IMG/VR virus record: IMGVR_UViG_3300033979_000256 | Location: 1-38,867 of that record | Source of the DNA: a virus | Strand: one strand, 5' to 3' | Length of the DNA stretch: 38,867 bases | In this document: piece after piece, positions 25,792 through 36,500 of the stretch | Layout of the letters: every line of letters begins with the position of its first letter | How positions within the stretch are numbered: the first letter of the stretch is position 1 | Program-made: the position numbers and the translations under genes | The notes under the pieces: model-generated | The model's database searches: none | What the model saw: the letters and a program-made list of their open reading frames with translations, nothing else | What the model was told of the DNA's origin: nothing

Positions 25792-25868
25792 GAACCCGTG
25801 CTAGTATAGCTAAACGCAGATAAATGTCTTGCTACGGCTAGTACTGCACCCAATAACAAGGAAAAAAG
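25792..25868 (+). other. Structured leader of the tail tube gene
   Basis: GTGC and GCAC with inner AGTA/TACT and TAGC/GCTA helices can close a stem-loop covering most of the gap before the tail tube gene. It may stabilise or regulate this abundant message. No promoter is clear. Confidence 0.35.
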
Positions 25869-26975
25869 ATGAGTTATAATTTAATTCGTAACGCTAGAGT
25901 GTTTTGGACTAAGAATGTTGGTACAACAACTGGTGTAGTAGCCGCAACTGGGTTCACAGCAGCTAATACTCGTGAAATTCAAGTCTTGGATGGCATGAGC
26001 TTTTCACAAAACACTACCACAGAAACAGTTGCCTTAAACGAAGCCGGAGCTACTCCTAGCCGTGGTCAGCGTCAGTTTAATACTGCACTAGATCCAGTTG
26101 ACTTTTCATTTACTACTTATATGCGTCCACAAGATGCTGGTGCTAATATTACTGCAGAAGAAAGCGTACTATGGGGTGCTATGTTTAGTGCGGACGGTAC
26201 AGCTTGGAGTGATGCAACATCTGCTGGTACAGTAGTAGCTACCAGTTCAAACGTACACCAACTACAAAAATTTGGCCTAGTTATCGTTCTAGACGCCACA
26301 ACTTTTGTAATTGATGATTGCGTTGTAAACACAGCTACTGTAGATTTTGGCTTAGATGCAATTGCAAGTATTCAGTGGGCAGGTCAAGGCAAGTTTCTTC
26401 GTCAAATTGCTACTCCTACATTTGTAGACGCAGATACTTGGAGCGGTAGTTTAGCAGGCGACTTTAAAACTAAAGTTACAACTGCTCCTTACATAGCTAA
26501 TAAGCTAAGCGTGGTTACACTTGACAGTGAACTTAGCGGAGGCACAGCTTATACACTAGCACTTACAGGTGGTAGCTTAACAATTACCAATAACATTACT
26601 TACTTAACACCTGCTAACTTAGGTGTAGTAAATCAACCTGCTACATACTTTACTGGTACTCGCGGTATTACTGGTACCCTAAACTGCTACTTACGTACAG
26701 GTGCTACAAACAGTGCAGGACTAATGAGTGCCCTTTTAACTAGTAGTACTACTGACGTAGACCCTGCTTTCCGTGCTATAATTAAAGTAGGCGGTACAGG
26801 AGCAGATCGTGTAGAGTTTGACATGCCAGCTATTGTGCTAAGTATTCCTAGCGTAAATACGGAACAGGTTGTTAGTACAGCCATTACATTTACAGCTCAA
26901 GGCAGTGCAAATAGTGCCTTTGATATTGCTAGTGCAAACGAATTAACTGTAAGATATTATACAACTAATGCTTAA
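25869..26975 (+). CDS. Major tail tube protein
   Basis: 368 residues, beta-rich and high in T, A, G and V, starting MSYNLIRNARVFWTKNVG. It has the tail-tube pattern of an N-terminal domain (VLDGMSFSQNTTTETVALNE, then FTTYMRPQ) and an extra C-terminal domain. Position between tail terminator and assembly chaperone, and a strong terminator after it, fit the most abundant tail protein. Longer than lambda gpV (about 250 residues). Confidence 0.82.
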   Translation: MSYNLIRNARVFWTKNVGTTTGVVAATGFTAANTREIQVLDGMSFSQNTTTETVALNEAGATPSRGQRQFNTALDPVDFSFTTYMRPQDAGANITAEESVLWGAMFSADGTAWSDATSAGTVVATSSNVHQLQKFGLVIVLDATTFVIDDCVVNTATVDFGLDAIASIQWAGQGKFLRQIATPTFVDADTWSGSLAGDFKTKVTTAPYIANKLSVVTLDSELSGGTAYTLALTGGSLTITNNITYLTPANLGVVNQPATYFTGTRGITGTLNCYLRTGATNSAGLMSALLTSSTTDVDPAFRAIIKVGGTGADRVEFDMPAIVLSIPSVNTEQVVSTAITFTAQGSANSAFDIASANELTVRYYTTNA

Positions 26976-26988
26976 ATAGTAGTCCACG

Positions 26989-27016
26989 TACAGGGAGTAC
27001 ATACTCCCTGTATTTT
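26989..27016 (+). terminator. Strong intrinsic terminator after the tail tube gene
   Basis: Perfect 11-bp stem TACAGGGAGTA/TACTCCCTGTA followed by TTTTAT. Uncouples high tail tube expression from the assembly genes. Confidence 0.85.
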
Positions 27017-27034
27017 ATAAACCAAAGGTAATAC

Positions 27035-27442
27035 ATGACTCTTTCCCTAAAATCCCTACTAGTACCCTCAAAACAAGTTGAAGTAGAATATCCCGGAATG
27101 CCTGGGTTTTTAATTCAGATTGCATTCTTATCCCGCGAAACACTGCTCAACATTCGTAAAAAGTCTACCAAGACTACATTCAAGAATCGTCAGCCCAACG
27201 AAGAATTTAATGAAGATATTTTCCTACAACTATACGTAGAAAATGCTATTAAAGGCTGGACTGGATTTAAGCTACAATACTTAGAACAACTTGCCCCTGT
27301 TGATTTAACAGGCCAAGATTTAGAACACGAGCTGAAGTATACTCAAGAAAACGCACTATTCCTAATGAAAAATTCTAGCAATTTTGATGCCTTTATTAGT
27401 GAACAGGTAAGCGACCTGGGAAACTTTTCCAAGAGCAATTAG
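27035..27442 (+). CDS. Tail assembly chaperone, short form (gpG-like)
   Basis: 135 residues, MTLSLKSLLVPSKQVEVEYP... with a helical C-terminus; the G part of the lambda G/GT arrangement, directly before the tape measure. The 0-frame stops at 27442. A slippery GGGAAAC at 27418-27424, in phase (G GGA AAC), allows a -1 shift into the next frame, giving a longer form. The short and long forms wrap the tape measure protein during assembly. Confidence 0.82.
   Translation: MTLSLKSLLVPSKQVEVEYPGMPGFLIQIAFLSRETLLNIRKKSTKTTFKNRQPNEEFNEDIFLQLYVENAIKGWTGFKLQYLEQLAPVDLTGQDLEHELKYTQENALFLMKNSSNFDAFISEQVSDLGNFSKSN
27418..27424 (+). promoter_or_regulatory. -1 ribosomal frameshift site (GGGAAAC)
   Basis: The heptamer has the X XXY YYZ form in the 0-frame (CTG GGA AAC). 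After slipping, the frame continues open from 27424 to 27804 with no stop. Lambda uses a closely similar GGGAAAG. Confidence 0.82.
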
Positions 27443-27804
27443 CTCAAACTGAACGTGATATAAAAAATTATATTCAAAATACTAGTGTAGGTATGACTCA
27501 AGATCAGTATTTTGAAATGTGCGAACAATTAGGCACAGAACCTAATCCTGATGAAATTCCAGTAGTTTTTGATGATTTTTCTTTAGAAGTTCAAGAAGCT
27601 TTTGAAATATACAATCTATTAAAAGATGAATGGGATGGTTTTAATGGTTTATATTTAGGAAAAAATTTAGTTGGCATCACAGAAATATTTAATATTTCTG
27701 GCACAGAATCTGAATATAGATATATTATGGTGCTATTAATCAAAATGATTGATAGAATCCGCATACAAGAAACAAACGCAAAAAAAGAAAAACCCGCTAA
27801 GTAA
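27424..27804 (+). CDS. Tail assembly chaperone extension (T part of G-T frameshift product)
   Basis: 127 codons read after the -1 shift: LFQEQLAQTERDIKNYIQNT, then MTQDQYFEMCEQLGTEPNPD and so on, ending ETNAKKEKPAK. The full product from 27035 is about 256 residues. The ATG at 27493 has no strong ribosome site, which supports expression by frameshift. The T domain recruits tail tube protein to the tape measure. Confidence 0.78.
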   Translation, partial: LFQEQLAQTERDIKNYIQNTSVGMTQDQYFEMCEQLGTEPNPDEIPVVFDDFSLEVQEAFEIYNLLKDEWDGFNGLYLGKNLVGITEIFNISGTESEYRYIMVLLIKMIDRIRIQETNAKKEKPAK

Positions 27805-27820
27805 AAACTTTTGCGGGTTT
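27788..27820 (+). terminator. Intrinsic terminator after the chaperone genes
   Basis: AAAACCCGC/GCGGGTTTT with an inner AAGT/ACTT stem, followed by seven T residues. Confidence 0.87.
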
Positions 27821-27843
27821 TTTTACATCCTAAAATTTTTGGG

Positions 27844-27872
27844 TTGACACCACAATGGTTTTGTGTTAAAAT
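27844..27872 (+). promoter_or_regulatory. Promoter of the tape measure and tail tip genes
   Basis: TTGACA (27844-27849), 17 bp, TAAAAT (27867-27872), right after the terminator. Confidence 0.78.
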
Positions 27873-27905
27873 GGGTATACTAAATATTAAAGGCTTGGAG
27901 CTACC

Positions 27906-30900
27906 ATGGCTGGTAATACAATTAATTTACAATTAAAATTAAACTCTAATATAAAAGATGAAACTAGGGATGCCAGAGCGTTTCATAACGAGATAAAGGC
28001 AGCTGCAGCGGCATCTCAAAATATTGAGTATGGCCGTGCTCGTGGTGCTATGGGAAGCACTGGAGCTAGTGCTCGTGATTTTGCTAATCAAGCTCAAGGC
28101 TTAGGCGGACTAGTTCGTATATATGCAACTGTAGCTGCTAATAGTTTTGCAGCAATAAGTGCTTTTAATGCACTAAAACAAGCTGCTGATACTACTACAC
28201 TTAAACAAGGTTTAGATCAACTAGGAGCAGCTAGTGGTATTGCTCTAGGAGCACTAGCAGATGGATTTGTTAAAGCCACAGATGGAGCTATTAGTTTTCG
28301 TGAAGCTGCACAAGCTGCAGCAAAAGCTACTAGTGCGGGACTAAGTTCGCGGCAATTTTTACAAATTGGTGATGTAGCTAAAAAAGCCTCACAAGCACTA
28401 GGTATTGACTTAAATGATGCGGTAAATAGACTAACTCGTGGTATTACAAAATTAGAGCCTGAATTACTAGATGAATTAGGTATTTATACTAAAATTGGTC
28501 CTGCTGTAGAAGAATATGCTCGTAAAATAGGTAAAGCAGAAGCTAGTTTAACAGATTTTGAACGTCGCCAAGCCTTTGCAATTGCAGTCCTAGATGAAGG
28601 AAATAAAAAGTTTGGAGAAATTGATATACCAGCTAATCCTTATCAACAACTAGAAGCTAGTATACGAAATCTAACACAAGCTGGGCTTGAACTAGTAAAT
28701 AAATTCTTATTACCTATTGCAGATGTATTTGCAAAAAGCTCTACACTACTTACAGTTGCGCTGGGGGCTATTGCTATAAAACTTACGCAAATGGCAATAC
28801 CAGCACTTACTAGCTGGAGAAGTGAATTATTAGAAAGTGCAAAGGTAGCAAAAGACAAGTCTCAACAAATTAATGAAGCATTTGGAGAACGATTTGTTGA
28901 TCGTATTAATGCTAGTTTTAAAGTACCAGAACTAAAACAAAATTTAACTAATGTAGAACAGCAATATCAAAAAAGCCGCGAACAGCTATTAAATATAGAT
29001 AAAGACTACGCTGAAAAACGCAGATCTGCAGTATATAAAGCTGCTCGTGATCCTGGTGCTTTAGGCTCCATGAATGATGCTGCCCTAAGCAAATTGTCTG
29101 GCCAAGTACAAAAAGAAATTACTGCACAAAATAAATTAGGTACTGATGCTGCAAAACTACAAGTAATAGCCTTACAAGAATACAAACAAGCAATCTTACA
29201 GGTATTACAAGCAAGAAAATCTCTTACTATAGCAGAAGCAGGTGCACTAAAACAAGCTGAAGCCGGCCCAAAAACTTTTGCAGAATGGCAGCGTGAGCAA
29301 ATTTCTAGAAAGGCAGGTGCTCGTGCAGAACGCTTGGGTATACTTGCTGCAATCGGTGAAAATGTAGAAGTGCTAGGGTTTACCGAAGCGCTTAAAAAAA
29401 TGAACGAAGAAATTAAAAAATCCAGAGACATGAATGGTTTGGATAAATTAAGAACTCGTATACAAGGCACATTTACAGCCGGAATAACTGCTGTTAGCAT
29501 ATTTTTAAGATCAATTGGTACAATTGGTCAAGTAATAGCAGCAGCAGCAGCAGCTTTTGCAGCTTTTGACAGCTATATGAGTAGAAATACAAAGCAAGTT
29601 CAACTTTTCAATGAAGAAATTGAGAAGAATACTAAAGTTGTAGAAAATTCTCAACGAATGCTAAAGCTATATGTTGGTAGTATTACTACAGATAGTTTAT
29701 CAGCAGTAAGTACTTCTCTAGGAGAACTAATAGACGGGGTAGATGCACTAACTAAAAAATTACAAGATACTCTAACTAACCAAGGTTGGTGGGATAGTTT
29801 AAAACAAAGCGTTCTAGGGTTTTTTGGAGAAGGAGTACAAGCTGATTTTGCTACGCAGATTGCTAACAACTGGACTCAACAAATTGCAAGTATTCCAGAA
29901 AGTGAAGCTAAAGAAGCGGTTAAAGAAAAATTACGAAGTATTTTAAATATAACTGATTTAACTAGTGAAAATATTCGACGAGCAGTTGCAGGCTCAAAAA
30001 GTCCTACACAAATAGTTACTAGTGGGCAAGGAGAAATAGGCTCTGCAGCCGCTGAAGTACGTCGTGCAGGTGGTGCAGCAAATGCAACTCGTGAATCTAT
30101 AAATAACTTAACAAAAGCCAGTCAAGAACTACAAAATACTTTTGCAGATACTAGTCCCCTAACCAAATTTGCAGATGCTTTAATAAAATCTTCTTTTGAT
30201 ATACTAGAAAGTTTAAAAGATATGCGTAGTGGCATAGCTGCGTTTAAAGAAATTTTAGCTAAACCTGCAGCTTTTGCTATGCTTGAAATGGGCGATATAA
30301 AACAGTTCCAAGATATTGTAAAAGCACAAGAAAATTTACTAAAAGCAGAAAGAGAAAGAGCTACTCTTCAAAATGACTTATCAGTATTGCAGCCCCAAAT
30401 TACAACTGGATTAGCGGCTACTCGCGGAACATTTTTTGGAAGACAACAATTACAGCAAGCAGAACTACTGCCGGGTCAAAGAAACATAAAAGCTGTAAGT
30501 AGGCTTATACTTAAACGTGAAGATATTGAAGAACGTATACGTGAACTAGATACTAAAATTTCTGAAGCTGCTGATAAGGGTACAGCTACCGCATTTGAAG
30601 CAATTAGAAAAGTATTTGTTGATAATATAATAAAAGGTTTTGATCTACTAAATAAAGCCACGGAAATAGCAAAACGACAAGGAGTTATCCAAGTAGGTCA
30701 AGCAATTATTTCGGGTATTAGCGGACCAGGTTCAGCAGCAGTAGCTTCTAGTTTAAAACAAAAAGAACTTGACTTACAGCTTCAACAAATTAATACTATG
30801 AGCAATTTAGCAGATCAACTATTGCTAAATACCTTAGCAGTTGAGCGTGCTACTGCAGCCAGACAAGCAGAAGAATTAGGAAGAACAGCAAATAATTTTG

Positions 30901-32621
30901 GTTTTGAAGTAACTGGTCAAAATGCTTCAGAATATTTAGCAGCTAAAAGATTAGCTAGTGATTTGGGCAGAGTTAGTCAAATAGTTGCTGGTGGTGGAAG
31001 AATCACTGGCGAACAAGCGACAACTATGGAGCCTGGTGCTGGAAAGTTTGCTTTACAACGAGCTACTAGACAGTCTGGAGAAGATATTGCCAGACAAGGT
31101 ATACTAACACAAAAAGAAATTGATAGACTTAATTTAATAGTTGCCTTAGAAAATGAACGTAGAGCTGTCCAAAAAGATACAGAAAGATTAACAGCACAAA
31201 GAGTTGATAATGCTCAAAAAATTATAGGACTACAAAATTATAGTATTACCCTACTTGCAGAAGAGCAGCTTAAAGCCCAACAACAAATTGAACGTCAACG
31301 TCAATTTGAAACTCAAAAACAAGCTTTTAATGATGTAAATTTTGAAATAACTAAAGATATAAAAAGAGAAGAAAATTTAAGAGGTAAAAATTTAATAGAA
31401 GAAGCAAATATTGTTAAAGCAATAATACAATATAAAAAAGAACAGCTAAAAGAACTAGGAAGACAACAAGGTATAGAACGTAATATATTATTTATTCAAG
31501 ATGCTCAACAACAAATTGCCGCAAAAAGTGCTTTAGAAACGTTTCGTAGAACAAGTGCAGCCGAAAGCAGGTCTAGAGTTTTATCAAGTGTAGAAAATGA
31601 ACTACAAACAGAACAACAATTATTAGATATAGCTAATGAACGCGGAAGATTAACTCCAGATCAATATGCACAATCTAAAAAGTCACTTGACTTAAAAATA
31701 TTAGATTTAAATACCACGCGACAACAAGAGCAAGTTCAAAATAAATTAGTAGACGCCGAAACAAAATTAAATGATGAAATTAGTAAAGCTGTACTAGCAG
31801 CCACGGAACAAAACCCAATTACTCCTGAACAATTAGCGCTATGGGCAGAAAGAAGATCAGTAATTGAACAAACAGCTAATGATGAACTATTAGCAGATAA
31901 AAAAATTGCAGAATCAAAAAGACTTCTTATAACTCTACAATATGATTTAACTGATCGACAAAAAGCCTATACTGATATATTTAAAAATAGTTTTAATAGT
32001 TTAGCAGATGCAATGGTAAATTGGATGCAAACCGGTAAATTGGCAGGTAAAGAGCTATTTAATAGTTTGATTGCTGACCTAACTCGTTATGAACTTAAAC
32101 TACAAATGATGGAAGTGTATAAAGCAGCAAGACCTGGACTTCTTAGTTTGCTTACCCCTAGTTTTAATAATCAACCAGGGGTTCCTACAACTACACCCGA
32201 TTTTGAAGGAGCAGGATTTTTTCTTAATCAAGCTAAAGGTGGAGCTTTTGATTTGGGTATTAAAACGTATGCCAAAGGCGGCATGTTTACTAACTCAATA
32301 GTAAATCAACCTACACTATTTAAATTTGCACGTGGAACAGGCCTAATGGGCGAAGCAGGGCCAGAGGCCATAATGCCCCTAAAGCGTGATAGTCAAGGTA
32401 ATCTAGGAGTTAGTGGCGGTGGTCAAAAAACTGAAGTAGTTATCAACAATTATAGCAATCAACCAGCAACCACACAAGAAACCACAGATAGTCGTGGTAA
32501 TAGAAAAATAGAAGTAGTAATTGGTGAAATGACTGCTGGCGAGTTTCAAAGAAGCGGCAGCACTTCACAAAGAGCTATGAGAAGTACTTTTGGGCTTGCG
32601 CCTCAGCTAATTAGGAGATAA
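27906..32621 (+). CDS. Tail tape measure protein
   Basis: 1571 residues, the longest gene, mostly helical with repeated Q/K/E-rich coiled-coil segments. Two hydrophobic stretches are visible: LTVALGAIAIKLTQMAIPAL (~280-300) and VSIFLRSIGTIGQVIAAAAA (~530-550), which may insert in the membrane on ejection. The C-terminus has GLMGEAGPEAIMPLKR, a conserved end of lambda-like tape measures. Length sets tail length; by the usual ~0.15 nm per residue it would be long (estimate). A GGAG precedes the ATG. Confidence 0.93.
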   Translation: MAGNTINLQLKLNSNIKDETRDARAFHNEIKAAAAASQNIEYGRARGAMGSTGASARDFANQAQGLGGLVRIYATVAANSFAAISAFNALKQAADTTTLKQGLDQLGAASGIALGALADGFVKATDGAISFREAAQAAAKATSAGLSSRQFLQIGDVAKKASQALGIDLNDAVNRLTRGITKLEPELLDELGIYTKIGPAVEEYARKIGKAEASLTDFERRQAFAIAVLDEGNKKFGEIDIPANPYQQLEASIRNLTQAGLELVNKFLLPIADVFAKSSTLLTVALGAIAIKLTQMAIPALTSWRSELLESAKVAKDKSQQINEAFGERFVDRINASFKVPELKQNLTNVEQQYQKSREQLLNIDKDYAEKRRSAVYKAARDPGALGSMNDAALSKLSGQVQKEITAQNKLGTDAAKLQVIALQEYKQAILQVLQARKSLTIAEAGALKQAEAGPKTFAEWQREQISRKAGARAERLGILAAIGENVEVLGFTEALKKMNEEIKKSRDMNGLDKLRTRIQGTFTAGITAVSIFLRSIGTIGQVIAAAAAAFAAFDSYMSRNTKQVQLFNEEIEKNTKVVENSQRMLKLYVGSITTDSLSAVSTSLGELIDGVDALTKKLQDTLTNQGWWDSLKQSVLGFFGEGVQADFATQIANNWTQQIASIPESEAKEAVKEKLRSILNITDLTSENIRRAVAGSKSPTQIVTSGQGEIGSAAAEVRRAGGAANATRESINNLTKASQELQNTFADTSPLTKFADALIKSSFDILESLKDMRSGIAAFKEILAKPAAFAMLEMGDIKQFQDIVKAQENLLKAERERATLQNDLSVLQPQITTGLAATRGTFFGRQQLQQAELLPGQRNIKAVSRLILKREDIEERIRELDTKISEAADKGTATAFEAIRKVFVDNIIKGFDLLNKATEIAKRQGVIQVGQAIISGISGPGSAAVASSLKQKELDLQLQQINTMSNLADQLLLNTLAVERATAARQAEELGRTANNFGFEVTGQNASEYLAAKRLASDLGRVSQIVAGGGRITGEQATTMEPGAGKFALQRATRQSGEDIARQGILTQKEIDRLNLIVALENERRAVQKDTERLTAQRVDNAQKIIGLQNYSITLLAEEQLKAQQQIERQRQFETQKQAFNDVNFEITKDIKREENLRGKNLIEEANIVKAIIQYKKEQLKELGRQQGIERNILFIQDAQQQIAAKSALETFRRTSAAESRSRVLSSVENELQTEQQLLDIANERGRLTPDQYAQSKKSLDLKILDLNTTRQQEQVQNKLVDAETKLNDEISKAVLAATEQNPITPEQLALWAERRSVIEQTANDELLADKKIAESKRLLITLQYDLTDRQKAYTDIFKNSFNSLADAMVNWMQTGKLAGKELFNSLIADLTRYELKLQMMEVYKAARPGLLSLLTPSFNNQPGVPTTTPDFEGAGFFLNQAKGGAFDLGIKTYAKGGMFTNSIVNQPTLFKFARGTGLMGEAGPEAIMPLKRDSQGNLGVSGGGQKTEVVINNYSNQPATTQETTDSRGNRKIEVVIGEMTAGEFQRSGSTSQRAMRSTFGLAPQLIRR

Positions 32622-32623
32622 AT

Positions 32624-32989
32624 ATGGCATATACCTATACTTGGCCGGCTTGGTTACCGCAAGTTCCACAAAAAGGCTTTACCGAAACTGGTGGCGTAAA
32701 TATTATTAGAACTCCAACCGACGCTGGTCCTGCTAAACAGCGTCGCAGGGGTAAAAGGCCTAGTACACTAAATCTTACTTTTATAATGACTACTGCTCAA
32801 ACTACTCAACTTGAAAGTTTTGTAGATTATACTATTAACGGTACAGCTCGTTTTGGATATCTACACCCTAGAACTAATCAAATTATAGAAGCCCGAATAG
32901 TACCTACTCAAGATGGTCAGTTATACACTTATACCTATCTTGCTCCAGGCTACTGGACAGTTGCACTAACTTTTGAAGTATTGCCATGA
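32624..32989 (+). CDS. Minor tail protein (lambda gpM-like position)
   Basis: 121 residues, beta-rich, MAYTYTWPAWLPQVPQKGF, with AKQRRRGKRPSTLNLTFIMT and a YWTVALTFEVLP end typical of tail-tip distal-tail-like domains. It follows the tape measure and overlaps the next gene by four bases (ATGA). Probably part of the initiator complex at the tail tip. Confidence 0.72.
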   Translation: MAYTYTWPAWLPQVPQKGFTETGGVNIIRTPTDAGPAKQRRRGKRPSTLNLTFIMTTAQTTQLESFVDYTINGTARFGYLHPRTNQIIEARIVPTQDGQLYTYTYLAPGYWTVALTFEVLP

Positions 32990-33507
32990 GTAGATTAACA
33001 ACAATGAGTGCAGGTGCTTTACAAGCAGTATTTGCACAAGAAACAGAAAATGATTTAATATTGTTAGTTACTATATACGATCCACTAAATCCAACACAAG
33101 TAGTTTTGCGAATTTGTGATGGATTTACAGGACGCATATCAGAAACTGCAGATGAAGTAACTTACGGTGTTCCTAGTAGGGGGTTTAATTATACGTTCTT
33201 ACCCGTGGATATTACCCTACCAGACGAAGCTGAAAATTCAGCACCACAATGTTCTATTACATTTTATGATGTAACACAGTATGTAATGCCAATTGCTCGT
33301 AGTATTAGTGGCAGACCGAAGGTTAAATTAGAACTAGTATTAACTTCTACCCCTGACGTAGTAGAGGCTAGTTTTACCGGATTTTATATTACTAGTTTTA
33401 CTTATAATGCAGATAGAGTTACTGCAACTTTATCTATGGTAAACTATGAACTAGAACCCTTTCCACAATACTCATTTACACCAGTATATTTTCCAGGATT
33501 ATTCTAA
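32986..33507 (+). CDS. Minor tail protein, DUF1833-type (lambda gpL-like position)
   Basis: 173 residues with the DUF1833 pattern: RICDGFTG..., a central TFL-PVDITLPDE, and a C-terminal beta segment. The family replaces gpL next to NlpC/P60 tail-tip genes. Overlaps the next ATG by one base (TAATG). Structural role inferred. Confidence 0.75.
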   Translation: MSRLTTMSAGALQAVFAQETENDLILLVTIYDPLNPTQVVLRICDGFTGRISETADEVTYGVPSRGFNYTFLPVDITLPDEAENSAPQCSITFYDVTQYVMPIARSISGRPKVKLELVLTSTPDVVEASFTGFYITSFTYNADRVTATLSMVNYELEPFPQYSFTPVYFPGLF

Positions 33508-36500
33508 TGTGGGCAAATAAATACATAGGCATACCTTTTAAAAGCAATGGGCGAGACTGGCACGGCGTAGATTGCTGGGGACTGGCACGCCTAGTGTATA
33601 AGGAAGAATTTGGTATTGAACTACCTAGTTTTACTGAACAGTATTACATAACTGATACACCCAGAATTGAAGAGCTAATAAATCAGTACAAAGAAGGTTG
33701 GGTACCTGTACAGGAACCAAAATGCGGTGACTTAATCTTATTTAGAATTTTTGGAAGTGCTAGTCATGTAGGTATACTAGTAGATGAAGGCAGATTTATA
33801 CATAGCCGACATGGCTATGATGTAGCTATTGCTGAGTTAAATAGTACTCGCTGGCAACACAGAGTATTAGGGTACTTTAGATATGATTCAAATATTGCAG
33901 AAAAATTAAATGAACTACCCCCTGTACTAGAAACTAAAGTATTAACCGTTAGTGTTAATACACTAGATGAAGCATATGCCGATTTATCTAAACAGTTTGA
34001 TATTGCCAATACCAATTCTGTTGTTTTATTATTAAATAATCATATAATACCAAAAGAATATTGGCCAATTACAAAATTACAGCCAAACGATATAGTTAGT
34101 TATAGACAAGTTGCCGGGGATGACGGTATGGTTCGTATGGCATTAGTTTTTGCCGTAGTTATAGCAGCACCATACCTAGCAAATTTTGCTGCAGGTGGTA
34201 GTATTGGTATTGCTGCAGGTGCTTCAGGTGCAGCAATTACTGGGGCAACTGCAGCTTTAGCTACAGCTGCAGTAAGTACTGTAGGTATGTTATTAGTAAA
34301 TGCTATATTTCCTGTAAGACCACCCGCTGGTCCACAGGACCCAGGATCTACAGAAGCTCAACTAATGATAAATGGAGTAGCAAATAGAGCAACACCATAT
34401 GAAGCTATACCCGTTGTCTTAGGCACTGTAAGAATTACTCCTCCATTAGCTGCTGAGAATTATATTACTTATCCTGAAGAGCGTAATTCTTATTTAACCA
34501 CCGCAGTAGTGTGGGGATTTGGTCCACTTCAAATTACTAATCAAAAAATTGGCGATGTTGATATTAATAATTATATTATACAACAAGGAGCCACTTTAAA
34601 TGGTTATGATGATACTTTTGCAGGAATAGCTTTATTTAATAGTATTTATGCAAGAGATGTTGAGCAAGATACAGTAAATGTTTTATTAGTATGTGACGGC
34701 CCCGCAGAGCCTACAGTAACTGGCGGTGAAATTATAGGGTATCACCAACAGGACTTTTATGATACAGAAACTGGAAATTTTTGGAGTTATAATGACTATG
34801 AACGTCCTATACTAAGCCCAACTACTACAGTATTTGGAACACCTGGTCCTTGGGTTTCTGCAAGTTCTACTCAAACTGCTACAGAACTTACCCTTGCTTT
34901 TCATATGCCACAAGGTATGAGAAAGATTTTAACCACTAATGGAACTACGTCTAGCCATTCAGTGTATATAGAAACACAGTATAAGCACGATCCAAACAGT
35001 AATGTATGGATTCCTTGGGAAAAATTTACAATATCAGGTGATAAAAAAGATGCTTATACAATTACTAGAACCAAAACTTTTTCTACATCGCAATTAATTC
35101 AAGTACAAGTACGTAGAATAAGTGGAGATAATGTTGATGACGATCCAAATTATCGTTACATGCATGATGTAGTATTTTTAAGCGCAACTTATACTAGTAA
35201 TAGATTTCCAATGAAACTCCCCAAGGATTGCACTTTAGCTAAAAGTGCATACAGTATAAAAGCGGAAGGACAGCTAAGCAATCAATTAGAAGGTATAAAT
35301 GCACTAGTATCTAGTAGATGCAAACCTCTTGGTACATTAGATGGTAATGGCAATATAACAATTAATTCAACTCCAGGTACAACCTTTACCGAAGTAACCA
35401 ATAATCCTGCTAGTTTATTTTTTCATGTATTAACTCACCCTGCAAATCCTCAAAGAATACTAGATACCGAAATTGCTGAAAAAATAAATATACCACAATT
35501 ACAATATTGGTATAATTATTGTAATACTTCGCGAACAATAACTTATACTAGACCAAATTCAACACAAGTAACTAAAACTTATAAGTATACATATAATGCT
35601 GTAGTAGGTAACCAGCGAAGTATACTAGACGTTTTACGCGATATTTGTGCAGCAGGCAGAGCTAGTCCGGCACTAATTGACGGTAAGTGGACAGTTGTAA
35701 TAGATGAACCTAAAACTACTATTGTTCAACATTTTACTACACATAATAGTTGGGGATTCGAAGGTGTACGTGGGCTGGCAAAAGAACCAGATGGATTAAA
35801 AGTAAGTTTTTATGATGAAGAACAAAATTATCAACAAGTAGAAACAATTGTTTATAATAGCGACAAAACCGAACAAAATGCAGAACTTTTTGAAAGTATT
35901 ACATTACCTGGTATAACCAATGAAGCCATAGTAGTAGATCATGCTAAATGGCACTTTGCACAAGCTAAACTACGCAGAGAAGTTTATAGTTTAAATGCAG
36001 ATTTAGAATACTTAGTATGTAACAGAGGGGATAGAGTAAAAGTTACTCATGATGTGCCTGCTTGGGGCTTAGCTTCAGGCAGAGTAAAAAACTTTTATAT
36101 TACAAATACTAGTTATACTCTTGTAGAATTAACAGAAAACGTACCCATAAGTAATGGCAAAATATATACAATTAGATTTAGAGGAAAAACAGGACAAAGT
36201 ACAACATCTCAAGTAAAAACTACTTTTGTATTTACAGGTTTTACCAGACAAAATAATGTATTAACTATAAACTTAAGCCCTACTATAACTGGTGGAACAA
36301 TACCTTTTGATGAAACAAATATTATTAGTATTAGTTCTCAAAACTATCCAGCCATTGCAGCTACTAATATACCTGTAACCATTAATAGAACAAATAATAC
36401 TATTAGTTATCCAAATGTAGGAATTGATGAAACAGTTACTAATGCTATAGGAATCATAACTCTACAATCCGGAATGTATAGATTTGTACATTTGTTAAAT

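Noticed and set aside
29006-29500. Minus-strand 164-codon ORF in the tape measure gene
   Set aside because: Shadow of the long coiled-coil frame; low-complexity and no initiation signal.
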